Positions 1-8,548 of a stretch of 64,000 nt of DNA are shown here, piece by piece; position 1 is the stretch's first letter, and each line of letters starts with the position of its first letter. The position numbers and the translations under genes were made by a program. Below the pieces are notes generated by a model. The model was not told where the DNA came from, did no database searches, and was given only the letters and a program-made list of their open reading frames with translations. Source of the DNA: Marinilabiliaceae bacterium ANBcel2 (GTDB lineage Bacteria; Bacteroidota; Bacteroidia; Bacteroidales; Marinilabiliaceae); assembly GCA_029688995.1 (NCBI GenBank), contig JARULA010000005.1:1-64000 (forward strand). The letters run 5' to 3'.

Positions 1-98
1 CTTATTAATTTCTTTATGTCATTCGTATAAAATTTACTTTAATTATTGGTTTTCAAACACCTCTGAAGAAGCAACTTATTACCATTTTTCAATATGGA

Positions 99-709
99 CT
101 AACCATTTTTCTGTTTCTCAAACTCATCTATTGCCAGATGCATTTTTGTAAAAGGAAAATATTGGCCAACATCTTCTTCAGAATATTGCTTCATTAAACG
201 CTTCGAATGTATTATGGCCTTTGCAAATCCACCATTTGCAATTAAAACCTCAAACCATCTCTCTTGCATTAAGTAATTCTTAGTTTTCTCATAATCTGGC
301 AACTGTCCCTTTAAAACTCTCTCGATTTCATTGTAACAAGTAAACTCTTGTGTTGTATAAATAAAATGCAAAAGAAACCATATCTCTATGGAAGGCATGC
401 TGTCACAAATCAACACTTCATCATAACCGCTGTACTTTTTCACCAATTGGTCAAACTTATTTTTCTTGTCCTGCGATACTACTGTGTCATAGTCCGTCAA
501 AAAAGTTATATGGTCGCAACCTCCATCCAAGAGTTCATCAATAACACGTTCAGCCTTTTCCAAACTAATATCAGCAAAAGTGATGGTTTTATGGAAAACC
601 TGTAATTCCTGCTTTTTTTCAAATGAGTGAGATACCACTGTTCTGTTATCCCCTCGCCTAAAACGGCATATCTTAATTTAAAACTCCGTGTGCTTCTTTT
701 TCTGGCCAT
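99..709 (-). pseudogene. rloB: RloB-like protein, frameshifted
   Basis: The start at 709 gives MARKRSTRSFKLRYAVLGEG...TEQWYLTHLKK, which resembles the N-terminus of RloB-family (Toprim-like) proteins. This frame then turns to nonsense. The sensible continuation (KKQELQVFHKTITF..., then FLTDYDTVV with acidic residues as in Toprim-like folds) lies in another frame running to the TAG stop at 99. The two frames meet in a run of seven A (minus strand, about 615-621); an eighth A would restore one reading frame of about 203 residues. The start is 2 nt after the stop of the ATPase gene, so the two form one transcription unit. RloB proteins pair with AAA15-type ATPases; as I recall, AbiLii carries this domain and pairs with AbiLi. 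The break could be a real mutation, a sequencing error in the homopolymer, or -1 slippage on the A run. Family call is fairly confident; activity is unknown. Confidence 0.75.
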
Positions 710-711
710 GG

Positions 712-1992
712 TTATAATAGTTCAGGAATGCCACCAAATTTACCAATCTTATAAGCTTTATAGTAAGATAGCTCCTTTCTGAAATTAAAGTCAGCCAATG
801 AAAACAAATCGGTCGATCCATCCTTTTTCTTTTCTGTAAACCAGACCGCATCCTTGCGTATTAAGTCCTTTTCATTGAGTATGGATATATTATGCGTCGT
901 AAAAAGCAATTGAGACTGTTTGGATTCTTTAAGAAATTCCTTAATAAAGTGAAAAACCAGCAAAGGATGCAAAGCAGAACCTATCTCATCTATCGGTAGA
1001 AAGGCATTGTTTTTAATAGCATGGTAAAAAGGTGCAGCCAGTCCGTAATACCTTAGAGTACCTTGAGATTGCATATTGCCCGGCATGGTATAAAAGACTG
1101 ATTCTTGGCCTTCTTCTATTTTATGACTAAATACAGTTTCTTCATAATGATAAACTTTATCTTTTTTAATTTTGGCTATTTCATCTTCAGGTAAAGGAGC
1201 TTTATCTATAAACTCAAGGATACGTTCAGGCACCTTATGAATTCTATCCTCAAAAAGGATATCTTCAATGTTAAAATCTGCTTGTTTTAAAAATTCCAGC
1301 GTATGTCTTTTTATCTCGGGGTTATTCTTAACACCATTATCCGAAAAACCAGTAAGATCTGTATAAGGATTAATCGCATTAAGAAATTGATTTTCAAACC
1401 AGTCATTCACAGATCCGATTTCTGGAATTGAAATATTTACCTGATTGTAACCGGCAATTACTGAAGTATTCTTCAAAGTTTTTAACTGAATAGCTTCCCT
1501 TGCTTGTTCAGACACTTTGATTTTTGACCCAAATTCAATCACTGAAATTTTGTTCTTAGAATCATAAAAGCGTTCGAATATGGTGGCAGGTTGAGTCCCG
1601 GGATAAAACAGCAATTTTTCTTCAAGAACTTTTTCCTGGTCAATAACCAATCTGTACCGGTGCTTTTTGTCTTCCACATAAAAAGTCAGTTCAAATATTC
1701 CCGGCTCCTCTGCAGTTTTACCGAACTTAAACGGAATGAAATCGGTTTCTGCGTTTCTTCCTTCAGGGGGTGTTTTGTGAATAAAATCAGAAATAAACTC
1801 AAATGCTTCAATCAAATTACTTTTCCCAGAGGCATTTGCCCCGTAAACCATACCCATTTTTAATATTCGGGTACCATCCTTCTGGACAGCTACATAGTAA
1901 TCGTCCAACGTTTTATCTGAGGTAGCCTCAAAACTAAACGTCATTTGATTTTTGAAGGATAAAAAGTTTTGTATTTTAAATTCTAGTATCAT
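712..1992 (-). CDS. RloA/AbiLi-like AAA15 ATPase
   Basis: ATPase partner of the adjacent RloB-like effector, 426 residues. The N-terminus MILEFKIQNFLSFKNQ is typical of the OLD/RecF-like AAA15 group. Walker A is GANASGKSN with Lys57; Walker B is the LPIDEIGSALHP segment, followed by a switch region (LLFTTHNISIL). An upstream in-frame ATG at 2052 would add 20 residues, but a TAnnTTTG box at 2022-2029 lies between the two starts and gives a leader of about 20 nt for the ATG at 1992, which I therefore chose. In RloAB/AbiL and the related PARIS systems the ATPase is thought to sense the phage and hold or trigger the Toprim-like partner; applying that here is inference. It is the first gene of a two-gene minus-strand unit in the defence region. 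Confidence 0.82.
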   Translation of the reverse strand: MILEFKIQNFLSFKNQMTFSFEATSDKTLDDYYVAVQKDGTRILKMGMVYGANASGKSNLIEAFEFISDFIHKTPPEGRNAETDFIPFKFGKTAEEPGIFELTFYVEDKKHRYRLVIDQEKVLEEKLLFYPGTQPATIFERFYDSKNKISVIEFGSKIKVSEQAREAIQLKTLKNTSVIAGYNQVNISIPEIGSVNDWFENQFLNAINPYTDLTGFSDNGVKNNPEIKRHTLEFLKQADFNIEDILFEDRIHKVPERILEFIDKAPLPEDEIAKIKKDKVYHYEETVFSHKIEEGQESVFYTMPGNMQSQGTLRYYGLAAPFYHAIKNNAFLPIDEIGSALHPLLVFHFIKEFLKESKQSQLLFTTHNISILNEKDLIRKDAVWFTEKKKDGSTDLFSLADFNFRKELSYYKAYKIGKFGGIPELL

Positions 1993-2021
1993 TTCTATTG
2001 TTTTATTTTGCAATTTTAGTG

Positions 2022-2052
2022 CAAATATACAAAATAGAGACAAGCAAAGCAA
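2022..2052 (-). promoter_or_regulatory. Promoter of the rloAB-like unit
   Basis: A TATATTTG box (2029-2022 on the minus strand) matches the Bacteroidota -7 consensus TAnnTTTG. A TTG at 2052-2050, about 20 nt upstream, can serve as the -33 element. Transcription would begin near 2015, about 23 nt before the ATG at 1992. Confidence 0.5.
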
Positions 2053-2220
2053 TATTCTGTTTTGAGATATTGCAAGAACATTTCAGTAATTTTCAACAGA
2101 AGTCGATATAACAAACTATTAAATAAAACCAGAAAGGTGAATTAATTGTGTATATTTAGGTGCAAATTGCATTATTTTATTAAGCTCTACAACAAAAAAA
2201 TAAACCTATAGGTTGATTTA

Positions 2221-2762
2221 ATGGAAATAGTTCGTATATTTGGAGAAAATTTATTTGCTTTTAAATACAGCGGGGAATCAGATGATGAATTCAGGCGCAT
2301 ATTTAAATTATGGGCAGACCCGGAATACCTGGAAGATTTTTTGAAATCAATAAGTCAGACCTTATAAATGGCTATTATGGTACACATTCTGTTGAAGGGG
2401 CAATATTTTAAACGTATGATCATGCTGAATATCTTGAAAAAAGATTACTCTTACTATCAGAGCAAAGTTCATCAGAACAGTTAAAGGGATTGGAAGAAAT
2501 CTTCAAGCCTTTACACAATTCACAAACAAAAATACTTCAATTAAATAAATGTAAAGCACAGCAAAACTGGCTCAGGCTATATGCACTCAGAGTTGACAAA
2601 GATGTTTACATCATTACCGGTGGCACCATCAAATTAACCAAAACTATGCAGGAACGAGATCACACTATGCATGAACTGAATAGAATCGGTCAATGCAGGG
2701 AATTTCTTCTCAGTAAAGGGATTGTTGAAGTGTCGAGTTTAATAGAAGAAACTGAAATTTAA
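2221..2762 (+). pseudogene. Degenerate toxin gene of a TAC-like module (RelE/HigB-like by context)
   Basis: Three pieces join into one protein of about 180 residues. The first reads MEIVRIFGENLFAFKYSGES from the ATG at 2221. It loses frame in a six-T run near 2337-2342, where a seventh T would continue into FFEINKSDLINGYYGTHSVEG. That frame meets an in-frame TAA after ...EGAIF (about 2410) and then carries on as TYDHAEYLEKR...LKGLEEIFKPL to the C-terminal part ending at 2762 (RLYALRVDKDVYIITGGTIK, with TMQERDHT). The layout matches a Bacteroidota toxin-like family that, from memory, precedes HTH antitoxins. The C-terminal pattern suggests a RelE/HigB-type fold, but this is inferred. One frameshift plus one nonsense codon argue for real decay rather than sequencing error. 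The antitoxin starts 5 nt downstream. Confidence 0.7.
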
Positions 2763-2767
2763 AAGTC

Positions 2768-3214
2768 ATGACCAAATCACTAGATAATATCAAGCAAATA
2801 GCATCTCAAAAACCATCAAAATGGATTGATGATGCTAAAACGAGGCAAACCAACAGGGCATGGGCGAAACGCTCCTTTCAGATTGCTGTGAGGATTTTGC
2901 GTGAAATAAGAAAGCAAAAACCCCTGAATGGAATGACTCAGAAACGCCTGGCAGAAGAGATGGGTGTATCTCCTCAATATATCAACAAAGTGGTAAAAGG
3001 TGAAGAAAATCTGACACTTGAAACCATCGCTAAAATAGAAGATGTTTTAGGGGTAACACTTATTGAGATTTTGAACGGAGAAAACACAATTAATGTTCCG
3101 GTTGAAAGCCAACGCTCCGGAGGATACATCAACCGGAACCGGTCGGTACCTATAGCCAATAAAGTAATTGATATGGAATTAAACTACGCAAAACCTACAG
3201 GAACCAATGGATAA
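2768..3214 (+). CDS. HigA-like Xre-family antitoxin
   Basis: A 148-residue DNA-binding protein. A helix-turn-helix domain of the Xre/Cro type spans about residues 55-103 (MTQKRLAEEMGVSPQYINKV...LTLETIAKIEDVLGVTL). An N-terminal stretch precedes it, and a tail of about 45 residues (INVPVESQRSGGYINRNRS...) follows it. In toxin-antitoxin-chaperone systems such as HigBA-SecB of Mycobacterium tuberculosis, a C-terminal extension of the antitoxin is the chaperone-addiction segment; the tail here could play that part, which is inference. The gene starts 5 nt after the broken toxin and its last 8 nt overlap the start of the SecB-like gene, so all three belong to one unit. It is expected to repress its own promoter. 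Confidence 0.8.
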   Translation: MTKSLDNIKQIASQKPSKWIDDAKTRQTNRAWAKRSFQIAVRILREIRKQKPLNGMTQKRLAEEMGVSPQYINKVVKGEENLTLETIAKIEDVLGVTLIEILNGENTINVPVESQRSGGYINRNRSVPIANKVIDMELNYAKPTGTNG

Positions 3215-3644
3215 CAATGTAAGTGAAGTAGCTTTTGCGCTGGCAAAGGTTACCACAGAGCAGTTTGCTGTTATTGAAAACCGACTCGCTGAAAATGGAG
3301 AGTTCAGATTAAATGTTCATTTCCGCTTTGCAGCAGACCATCAAAGCAAAATGGTTGGTGTATTTACAAATTTCACTTTTGAGTGCAATTCCAATCCTTT
3401 CATTATTATAGAATCGGGATGTCACTTTAACATCAAACCTGACTCATGGGATGAACTGATAAACACAGAGAAAAATGAATTAACCGTACCAAAAGGTATG
3501 ATGCAGCATTTAGGCGTGATCACAGTTGGTACTGCACGAGGCATTTTACATGCAAAAACAGAGGGAACCCCTTTCAATCAATATTTACTGCCAACTGTAA
3601 ATGTAGCTGAAATCATTACGCAAGACCAAGTGTTTCAACTATAG
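3207..3644 (+). CDS. SecB-like chaperone of a TAC-like module
   Basis: A 145-residue protein without signal peptide or membrane segment. The central part has alternating beta-strand character (FRLNVHFRFAADHQ, then KMVGVFTNFTFECNSNPFII). The C-terminal part (IPAL-like VPKGMMQHLGVITVGTARG, then PFNQYLLPTVNVAEI) follows the SecB pattern, in which a helix carrying a GxxRG-type segment is followed by LxPxNxxxx. Its start overlaps the Xre antitoxin by 8 nt. A SecB-like gene third in a toxin-antitoxin operon is the hallmark of TAC systems, where the chaperone folds and protects the antitoxin. The SecB relation is read by eye and not by profile, so it should be treated as probable. With the toxin broken, the chaperone and antitoxin may be relics or may have kept another role. 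Confidence 0.62.
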   Translation: MDNNVSEVAFALAKVTTEQFAVIENRLAENGEFRLNVHFRFAADHQSKMVGVFTNFTFECNSNPFIIIESGCHFNIKPDSWDELINTEKNELTVPKGMMQHLGVITVGTARGILHAKTEGTPFNQYLLPTVNVAEIITQDQVFQL

Positions 3645-3758
3645 AGAGGCGGGTTTTGTTTTTTATTTCCAGATTTAATATTGAAAGGCGGAATCTTAGA
3701 AATATAATGCAAATCATTATCAACCGATATCTTTGAATACCGCCTATCCTGCTCGTAA

Positions 3759-6700
3759 TTATATTTGCCCGCCAACACCTTTAAACTTCTCAACAAAAGA
3801 GGCAATTTTTTGATAAACGCTCTGCTTTTTTGTCAAATACTGAGGATTTAAAGGACTCATCCTGGGCAAAATAGCATTAAGCTCTGTTCCATTTTCACTG
3901 GCATATTCACGCTTTAACGAAGTTAATAAATATCGTTTCGCCTCTTCTTCATTCAAGTTCTCATCTACAATTAATTCCAATGCCTCAGATTTTTGCTTAT
4001 CCTGTGCATAGCGAAAAAATGAATCAATTATACTTGCTTTGTCTTGGTAATTATCGAGATCTGTTTCATTAATAAAATCTACAACCAAACCTTCTTTAGC
4101 TCTATTGCCAATACTGGCACGAATAATACGACGTATCTCTTCAACTAACTTGCTCTTATCTTTGGTTTTTTTGTTTTGTTCAAAAATTAATTCAAGAATA
4201 TAGTCGAGGTTTATTTCTTGCGACTTAAGAAGATCTACTTCAAAAACTACATCATCCCAATCAATATTTGACTCATCCCTTTCTTTACCGCTTTTCTCGC
4301 GACGCAGCCAATCCCGGATATCATTATAGGTAGAACGGTAGTCCTGAATGATTCTATCGGCAGGCAATTCGACTTCCTGCATAGCTGATATATCTTCATC
4401 TGTAACAAAATGAGATTCTTTAAACGCTTCAACTGCTTCGGGGTCGTTTACATCGATTGATTGAACTGCTTTTAAATTAGCAAATTCATCGTAGTTACGA
4501 AGTATATTTTCTACACGCAGGTACTCACCAAAGAGTTTAGAAAACTCTTTTTTATCTTTTTCCTTTACAATATTGTCAGGGTCAGGGAACTTTTCATTCA
4601 ACTCCTTTACTACCTGAATATAACCTCGACGAACTTCACCTGTTACTATATCGGTAAAACCTTCTAAGTACTCTTTATAACTCTTTTCTAAAATTACATT
4701 TTTTGTACTACTATCTCCAAAAAGGGTAATGGTATCAATCGTAGCTGACTCTAAATCCCGGAATGTAACAATATTACCAAAAGTTTTGGTAGCATCATAA
4801 ATACGATTGGTGCGTGAAAATGCTTGCATTAAACCATGATAACGCAGGTTTTTATCTACAAACAGCGAATTAAGTGTAGGTGCGTCAAAACCGGTAAGAA
4901 ACATCCCCACCACAATAAGAAGATCCACCTCTTTATTTTTTACCCGTTTAGCCAGGTCACGATAGTAGTTCTGAAATTCTTTGCTATCAACTTCATAACT
5001 TGTTTTAAACATAGCGTTATAGTCATTAATCGCTTTGGCTAAAAACTCCTTTGCCGTGCTCTCCATAGCAGAGGGTTCAAAGCTTTCATCAACTATCTCA
5101 CCTATGGCACTTTGCTCCTCGTTGGCTGCAAAGGAGAAAATAGTGGCTATTTTTAAGGGTTTCTCGCTATCTTTTTGCAGTTTATTTATCGCTTCATAAT
5201 AACATTTAGCAGCATCTACACTACTTACAGCAAACATAGCATTAAAACCTTTTTCACTCCCTTGTAACCTATGAGTTTTGCGCCTAAAATTATTTAAAAT
5301 GTATTGAGAAATTTCGTTTATGCGGGTAGGGTGCAATAATGCTTTTTTGTTTTCAGCTGCACTTAACTTTTTCTCATCTGTCTCTTGCTCTATAGATTTA
5401 AACTGAGGGCGAACATCGTTATAGTCCACTTTAAATTTAAGTACCTTCTCATCTCTAATGGCATCGGTAATGGTGTAGGCGTGCAGTTCACGTCCAAATA
5501 CACTTGCTGTGGTTTCTGAGCCTAAAGCATTTTCAGGGAAGATAGGGGTTCCTGTAAAACCAAATTGATAATACTTTTTAAACTTCTTTTGAAGATTCTT
5601 TTGTGCCTCTCCAAACTGCGAGCGGTGAGCTTCATCAAAAATGAACATAACCTGCTTTTGAAACAGAGGCAAATCACGCTCACTTTTCATAAGATTATTG
5701 AGTTTTTGAATTGTAGTAACTATAATCTTATTATCCTCTTTCTCAATATTTCTTTTTAACCCTGCTGTACTATTAGAACCATTTACACTATCGGGAGAGA
5801 ACCGTTGATACTCTTTCATTGTTTGAAAGTCGAGGTCTTTGCGATCGACCACAAAAAACACTTTATCAATAAAATCAAATTGCGTTGCCAATCTTGCCGC
5901 TTTAAAACTGGTGAGGGTTTTTCCCGACCCGGTGGTATGCCAAATATAACCACCACTTTCAGGATTAGACCAATTTTTGGCTTGAAAGGAGCTGGCGACC
6001 TTCCATAAAATACGTTCAGTTGCTGCAATTTGGTAGGGACGCATGATAAGGAGCGTATCATTTACATCGAATACCGAATAGGTAAGCAGCACATTTAAAA
6101 GAGTGTTTTTTTGAAAAAAAGTGGCTGTAAAATCTTTCAAGTCTTTAATAATGGTATTGTCGGCCTTTGCCCAGTTCATAGTAAAGTCATAACTATTTTT
6201 ATTACGATCCACTGTGTTGGAAAAATAACGGCTATCGGTACCATTAGATATTACAAAAAGCTGCAAATACTTAAATAAAGAGTTAGTAGTATTAAAACTC
6301 TCTTTAGAGTAACGATGCAACTGATTAAAGGCTTCCCGTATTGCCACCCCCCGCTTTTTCAATTCTACCTGCACTAAAGGCAAACCATTAATCAGGATAG
6401 TGACATCATAACGATTAGCATGTATCCCTTTTTGCTCAAACTGTGAAATAACCTGAACCTTATTGCGGGCAATACTCTTTTTATCTACCAAATATATATT
6501 TTGGATATGCCCATCATCAAAAACAAAATCGTAAATAAAATCATCATGTATTTTTCGTGTTTTATCTATGAGCGTATCACCCGGCTTGTCTAAATATTCC
6601 TCCACAAAACGAAGCCATTCCCCTTGAGTAAACACCATATTATTAAGCCGTTGAAGCTGCTCTCTCACATTAGCAAGCATCGCCTCTTGTGTGCAAACCT

Positions 6701-6866
6701 CAGAGAGATGTTCATATCCCTGGTTGATTAAATCCTGAATAAACTCCCGCTCAAGATCTGCTTCGGATTGATAACCAGCAGGCGCCTCATTCACCTCCGA
6801 GAACCTGGTGTATTGGTCCAGAACAATAAAATTATTGGACTCTGCTATGGTTTTGTAGTTGGTCAT
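3759..6866 (-). CDS. hsdR: Type I restriction endonuclease R subunit HsdR
   Basis: Motor and nuclease subunit of a type I restriction enzyme, 1,035 residues from the chosen start. The N-terminal PD-(D/E)xK nuclease is visible as Asp154 ([10 protein letters not shown]) and Glu168-x-Lys170 (QVELKKRG). The SF2 motor has Walker A HTTGSGKT (Lys316), DEAH at 411-414 and a FTGTPIF segment (motif III-like). The C-terminal helical region contacts the methylase. An ATG 16 codons upstream (6914) would begin inside a repeat-like sequence; the ATG at 6866 ([19 protein letters not shown]) fits the family better. It is last in the xre-hsdM-hsdS-GxxExxY-hsdR order, about 96 nt after GxxExxY, so it may be cotranscribed or have its own start. 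It cleaves unmodified DNA at a distance after ATP-driven translocation. Confidence 0.95.
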   Translation of the reverse strand: MTNYKTIAESNNFIVLDQYTRFSEVNEAPAGYQSEADLEREFIQDLINQGYEHLSEVCTQEAMLANVREQLQRLNNMVFTQGEWLRFVEEYLDKPGDTLIDKTRKIHDDFIYDFVFDDGHIQNIYLVDKKSIARNKVQVISQFEQKGIHANRYDVTILINGLPLVQVELKKRGVAIREAFNQLHRYSKESFNTTNSLFKYLQLFVISNGTDSRYFSNTVDRNKNSYDFTMNWAKADNTIIKDLKDFTATFFQKNTLLNVLLTYSVFDVNDTLLIMRPYQIAATERILWKVASSFQAKNWSNPESGGYIWHTTGSGKTLTSFKAARLATQFDFIDKVFFVVDRKDLDFQTMKEYQRFSPDSVNGSNSTAGLKRNIEKEDNKIIVTTIQKLNNLMKSERDLPLFQKQVMFIFDEAHRSQFGEAQKNLQKKFKKYYQFGFTGTPIFPENALGSETTASVFGRELHAYTITDAIRDEKVLKFKVDYNDVRPQFKSIEQETDEKKLSAAENKKALLHPTRINEISQYILNNFRRKTHRLQGSEKGFNAMFAVSSVDAAKCYYEAINKLQKDSEKPLKIATIFSFAANEEQSAIGEIVDESFEPSAMESTAKEFLAKAINDYNAMFKTSYEVDSKEFQNYYRDLAKRVKNKEVDLLIVVGMFLTGFDAPTLNSLFVDKNLRYHGLMQAFSRTNRIYDATKTFGNIVTFRDLESATIDTITLFGDSSTKNVILEKSYKEYLEGFTDIVTGEVRRGYIQVVKELNEKFPDPDNIVKEKDKKEFSKLFGEYLRVENILRNYDEFANLKAVQSIDVNDPEAVEAFKESHFVTDEDISAMQEVELPADRIIQDYRSTYNDIRDWLRREKSGKERDESNIDWDDVVFEVDLLKSQEINLDYILELIFEQNKKTKDKSKLVEEIRRIIRASIGNRAKEGLVVDFINETDLDNYQDKASIIDSFFRYAQDKQKSEALELIVDENLNEEEAKRYLLTSLKREYASENGTELNAILPRMSPLNPQYLTKKQSVYQKIASFVEKFKGVGGQI

Positions 6867-6879
6867 GGTATTATTTTTT

Positions 6880-6912
6880 ACCACAGAATAGACAGAAAAC
6901 ACAGAAAAAGCC
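6880..6912 (+). repeat. ACCACAGAA-type repeat, copy A (inverted relative to copies B and C)
   Basis: The plus strand reads accacagaatagacagaaa followed by acacagaaaaagcc. Copies B (7331-7392) and C (8508-8543) carry related sequence on the minus strand, so A and B bound the GxxExxY gene as imperfect inverted repeats. It lies directly upstream of hsdR and encodes the dubious N-terminal extension of that gene. Confidence 0.6.
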
Positions 6913-6962
6913 ACTTTTGACCTGATTTATGAAATTCTGCATACATCTATGATTGGGGTTTT

Positions 6963-7394
6963 TTATTTAACAATTCTCTCAATCGTTGCCTGTGGGTAAT
7001 GCCCAAAGTTTATTAAAAAACCAAGCTGCATTCCTGTAGTTTTTAAATAGTTATGAATTTGCGCCCGGTGTTCGTCACATATATCCTTAACCGCTTTAAG
7101 CTCAATAATAATTTTGTTATAGCATACAAAATCGGGCCTATACGTTTGGTGCAATCGCTCCTGCTTATAATAAAGTTCCAGCACCGGCTGCGATTCAAAA
7201 GGAATATTGCGTCTAAGCAACTCCTTTTCTAGACATTCCTGGTAAACAGCTTCCAGAAAACCACAACCCATTTCGCGGTAAACCTCAAATACAGCACCAC
7301 GTATTAAATAACTCTCGTCTTTATATAAAAAACCTTTCTGCATATTCTGTGTATTCATCGCATTCCGTGTATTCTGTGTGTTCTGTGGTTCCAT
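6963..7394 (-). CDS. GxxExxY-family protein
   Basis: A 143-residue protein (126 if it starts at the ATG at 7343). It shows the family's signature: the GxxExxY motif in GCGFLEAVYQECLEKEL (about residues 45-61), then PFESQPVLELYYK and a PDFVCYNKIIIELKAVK segment that resembles a PD-(D/E)xK nuclease core (D...ELK). The biochemical role of this family is not established; a nuclease-like fold is inferred. The first 17 residues ([17 protein letters not shown]) are low-complexity and encoded by repeat copy B, so MQKGFLYKDESYLIRG is probably the original start. Its start codon overlaps the hsdS stop by 1 nt (TAATG). It splits hsdS from hsdR, which are often adjacent in type I loci, and inverted repeats lie on both sides, suggesting it was inserted. 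Confidence 0.88.
   Translation of the reverse strand: MEPQNTQNTRNAMNTQNMQKGFLYKDESYLIRGAVFEVYREMGCGFLEAVYQECLEKELLRRNIPFESQPVLELYYKQERLHQTYRPDFVCYNKIIIELKAVKDICDEHRAQIHNYLKTTGMQLGFLINFGHYPQATIERIVK
7331..7392 (-). repeat. ACCACAGAA-type repeat, copy B (tandem period about 10)
   Basis: On the minus strand accacagaacacacagaata is followed by cacggaatgcgatgaataca and cagaatatgcagaaagg. The core ACACAGAA recurs with a period near 10 nt. It forms the 5' end of the GxxExxY gene and is the inverted partner of copy A. Confidence 0.6.
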
Positions 7395-8548
7395 TAGTTG
7401 TCTGCTTTTGGAAACGTTAATAACATATCCCGGTAATATTCATACTGCTTTTTCCTCAATTCTATTTCCCTCGGCAATCCTTCACTTATGGATGTGGTGA
7501 GGGTGTCGAATTTGTCGAGGATGGAGACGATGCGTTGTTTCACCTCTGGTGTCGGGTTTGGAATTATAATACTGTTTAAATTACGTTTATTCAGTTTTGG
7601 CTGTGCTGCGCCTGAGATATAAGGCGTCAAGTCAATACTATTCAAATAGTATTCAATATATCTTTGCTCTTCGTATGTTTGAAATTTAAGTACGTGAGCG
7701 TGGTTGTTTACCCAAGTTTTGCCACTAATGCTAAATGCAATCGGAGTATTTCTCGCAACTAAATTTGCACCATCTTCTGAAACTAATAAAAAATCACCAT
7801 CAAAGATGTAATCTTTTACATAATCTACAATACCTGAAGCACCGTAATAAGGTATATCTCCAGACTGTCGAAGTCCTCCTGTTATAGGCTTACGCTTTGA
7901 ATCAAAATTTTCTGCCACTTCCCCCAAAGTCTTCCACTCAACCTCCGATTCTTCGAAACTGAACAATTGCTCTCGATAATAGCTGTACTGCTTTTTACGA
8001 GCTGCAAGCTCGGCTGTAAGCTCGGCTGTAAGCTCGGTAAAGGTGTCGAGAATGCGAACGATTTCTTTTTGGACTGAGAGGGGTGGGATGGTAATTTTTT
8101 TATTAGAATAATTACTAATCCATTGCCGTTTGTGATCTCCATCAACTAATCTACTGGGCAAAGTATTGAGCCAAAAATATATAAACTTTAATAAAGCCTT
8201 CGATTCATCCTTAGATGTAATCATCTTCATTGCTGATGATTTAACTTTAAAGTCAAAATCGACCCATTTATTGGCAGTTGTAAAATCATCAAAAATTATA
8301 ACAGGCTTTTCTGATGCTTTATAAATACCATCAGTTTCATCAATATATCCAAGAATAAAAGTCTTTCCAGCAGTTAAAACAGGAATTGGAAAATCATCAT
8401 TATATATTTTTGACTTTACTAAATATTTAGCTGGTTGTTCATAACTTGCAACCTCCCCCACACGCTTCCACTCAACCTCAACCCCATCCAACAATTTTTG
8501 CATGAAGGCCTTTTTTCGTGTTTTTTGTGTATTTAGTGGTTCCTTCAT
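7394..8548 (-). CDS. hsdS: Type I specificity subunit HsdS
   Basis: DNA-recognition subunit, 384 residues, with the two-domain plan of the family: target-recognition domain 1 (about 22-160) and central conserved helix 1 (about 160-200, [21 protein letters not shown]), then domain 2 (about 205-345) and distal helix 2 ([17 protein letters not shown]...[13 protein letters not shown]). Each domain sets half of a bipartite target. The central helix contains [16 protein letters not shown], a TAEL repeat that in EcoR124-type enzymes sets the gap between the two half-sites. The start at 8548 overlaps the hsdM stop (ATGA), indicating coupled translation. The first 15 residues derive from repeat copy C, and Met16 (8503, [17 protein letters not shown]) is the start expected from relatives. 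Recognition sequence cannot be read from the protein. Confidence 0.95.
   Translation of the reverse strand: MKEPLNTQKTRKKAFMQKLLDGVEVEWKRVGEVASYEQPAKYLVKSKIYNDDFPIPVLTAGKTFILGYIDETDGIYKASEKPVIIFDDFTTANKWVDFDFKVKSSAMKMITSKDESKALLKFIYFWLNTLPSRLVDGDHKRQWISNYSNKKITIPPLSVQKEIVRILDTFTELTAELTAELAARKKQYSYYREQLFSFEESEVEWKTLGEVAENFDSKRKPITGGLRQSGDIPYYGASGIVDYVKDYIFDGDFLLVSEDGANLVARNTPIAFSISGKTWVNNHAHVLKFQTYEEQRYIEYYLNSIDLTPYISGAAQPKLNKRNLNSIIIPNPTPEVKQRIVSILDKFDTLTTSISEGLPREIELRKKQYEYYRDMLLTFPKADN
8006..8041 (-). repeat. 12-bp tandem repeat encoding TAEL in the HsdS spacer
   Basis: Plus-strand unit aagctcggctgt occurs at 8006-8017 and 8018-8029, followed by a partial third unit (aagctcggtaaa) at 8030-8041. 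The reading is [11 protein letters not shown]. In EcoR124 alleles, two against three TAEL units change the spacer in the DNA target by one base. Confidence 0.85.
8508..8543 (-). repeat. ACCACAGAA-type repeat, copy C, at the start of hsdS
   Basis: On the minus strand ggaaccactaaatacacaaa is followed by aaacacgaaaaaaggc, related to copies A and B. It is bracketed by an 8-bp inverted repeat, catgaagg (8501-8508) and ccttcatg (8542-8549), the latter containing the hsdS start codon. Confidence 0.5.

Noticed and set aside
2221-2490. Programmed frameshifting of the toxin gene
   Set aside because: A frameshift plus an in-frame TAA 70 nt later is better explained by decay than by recoding.
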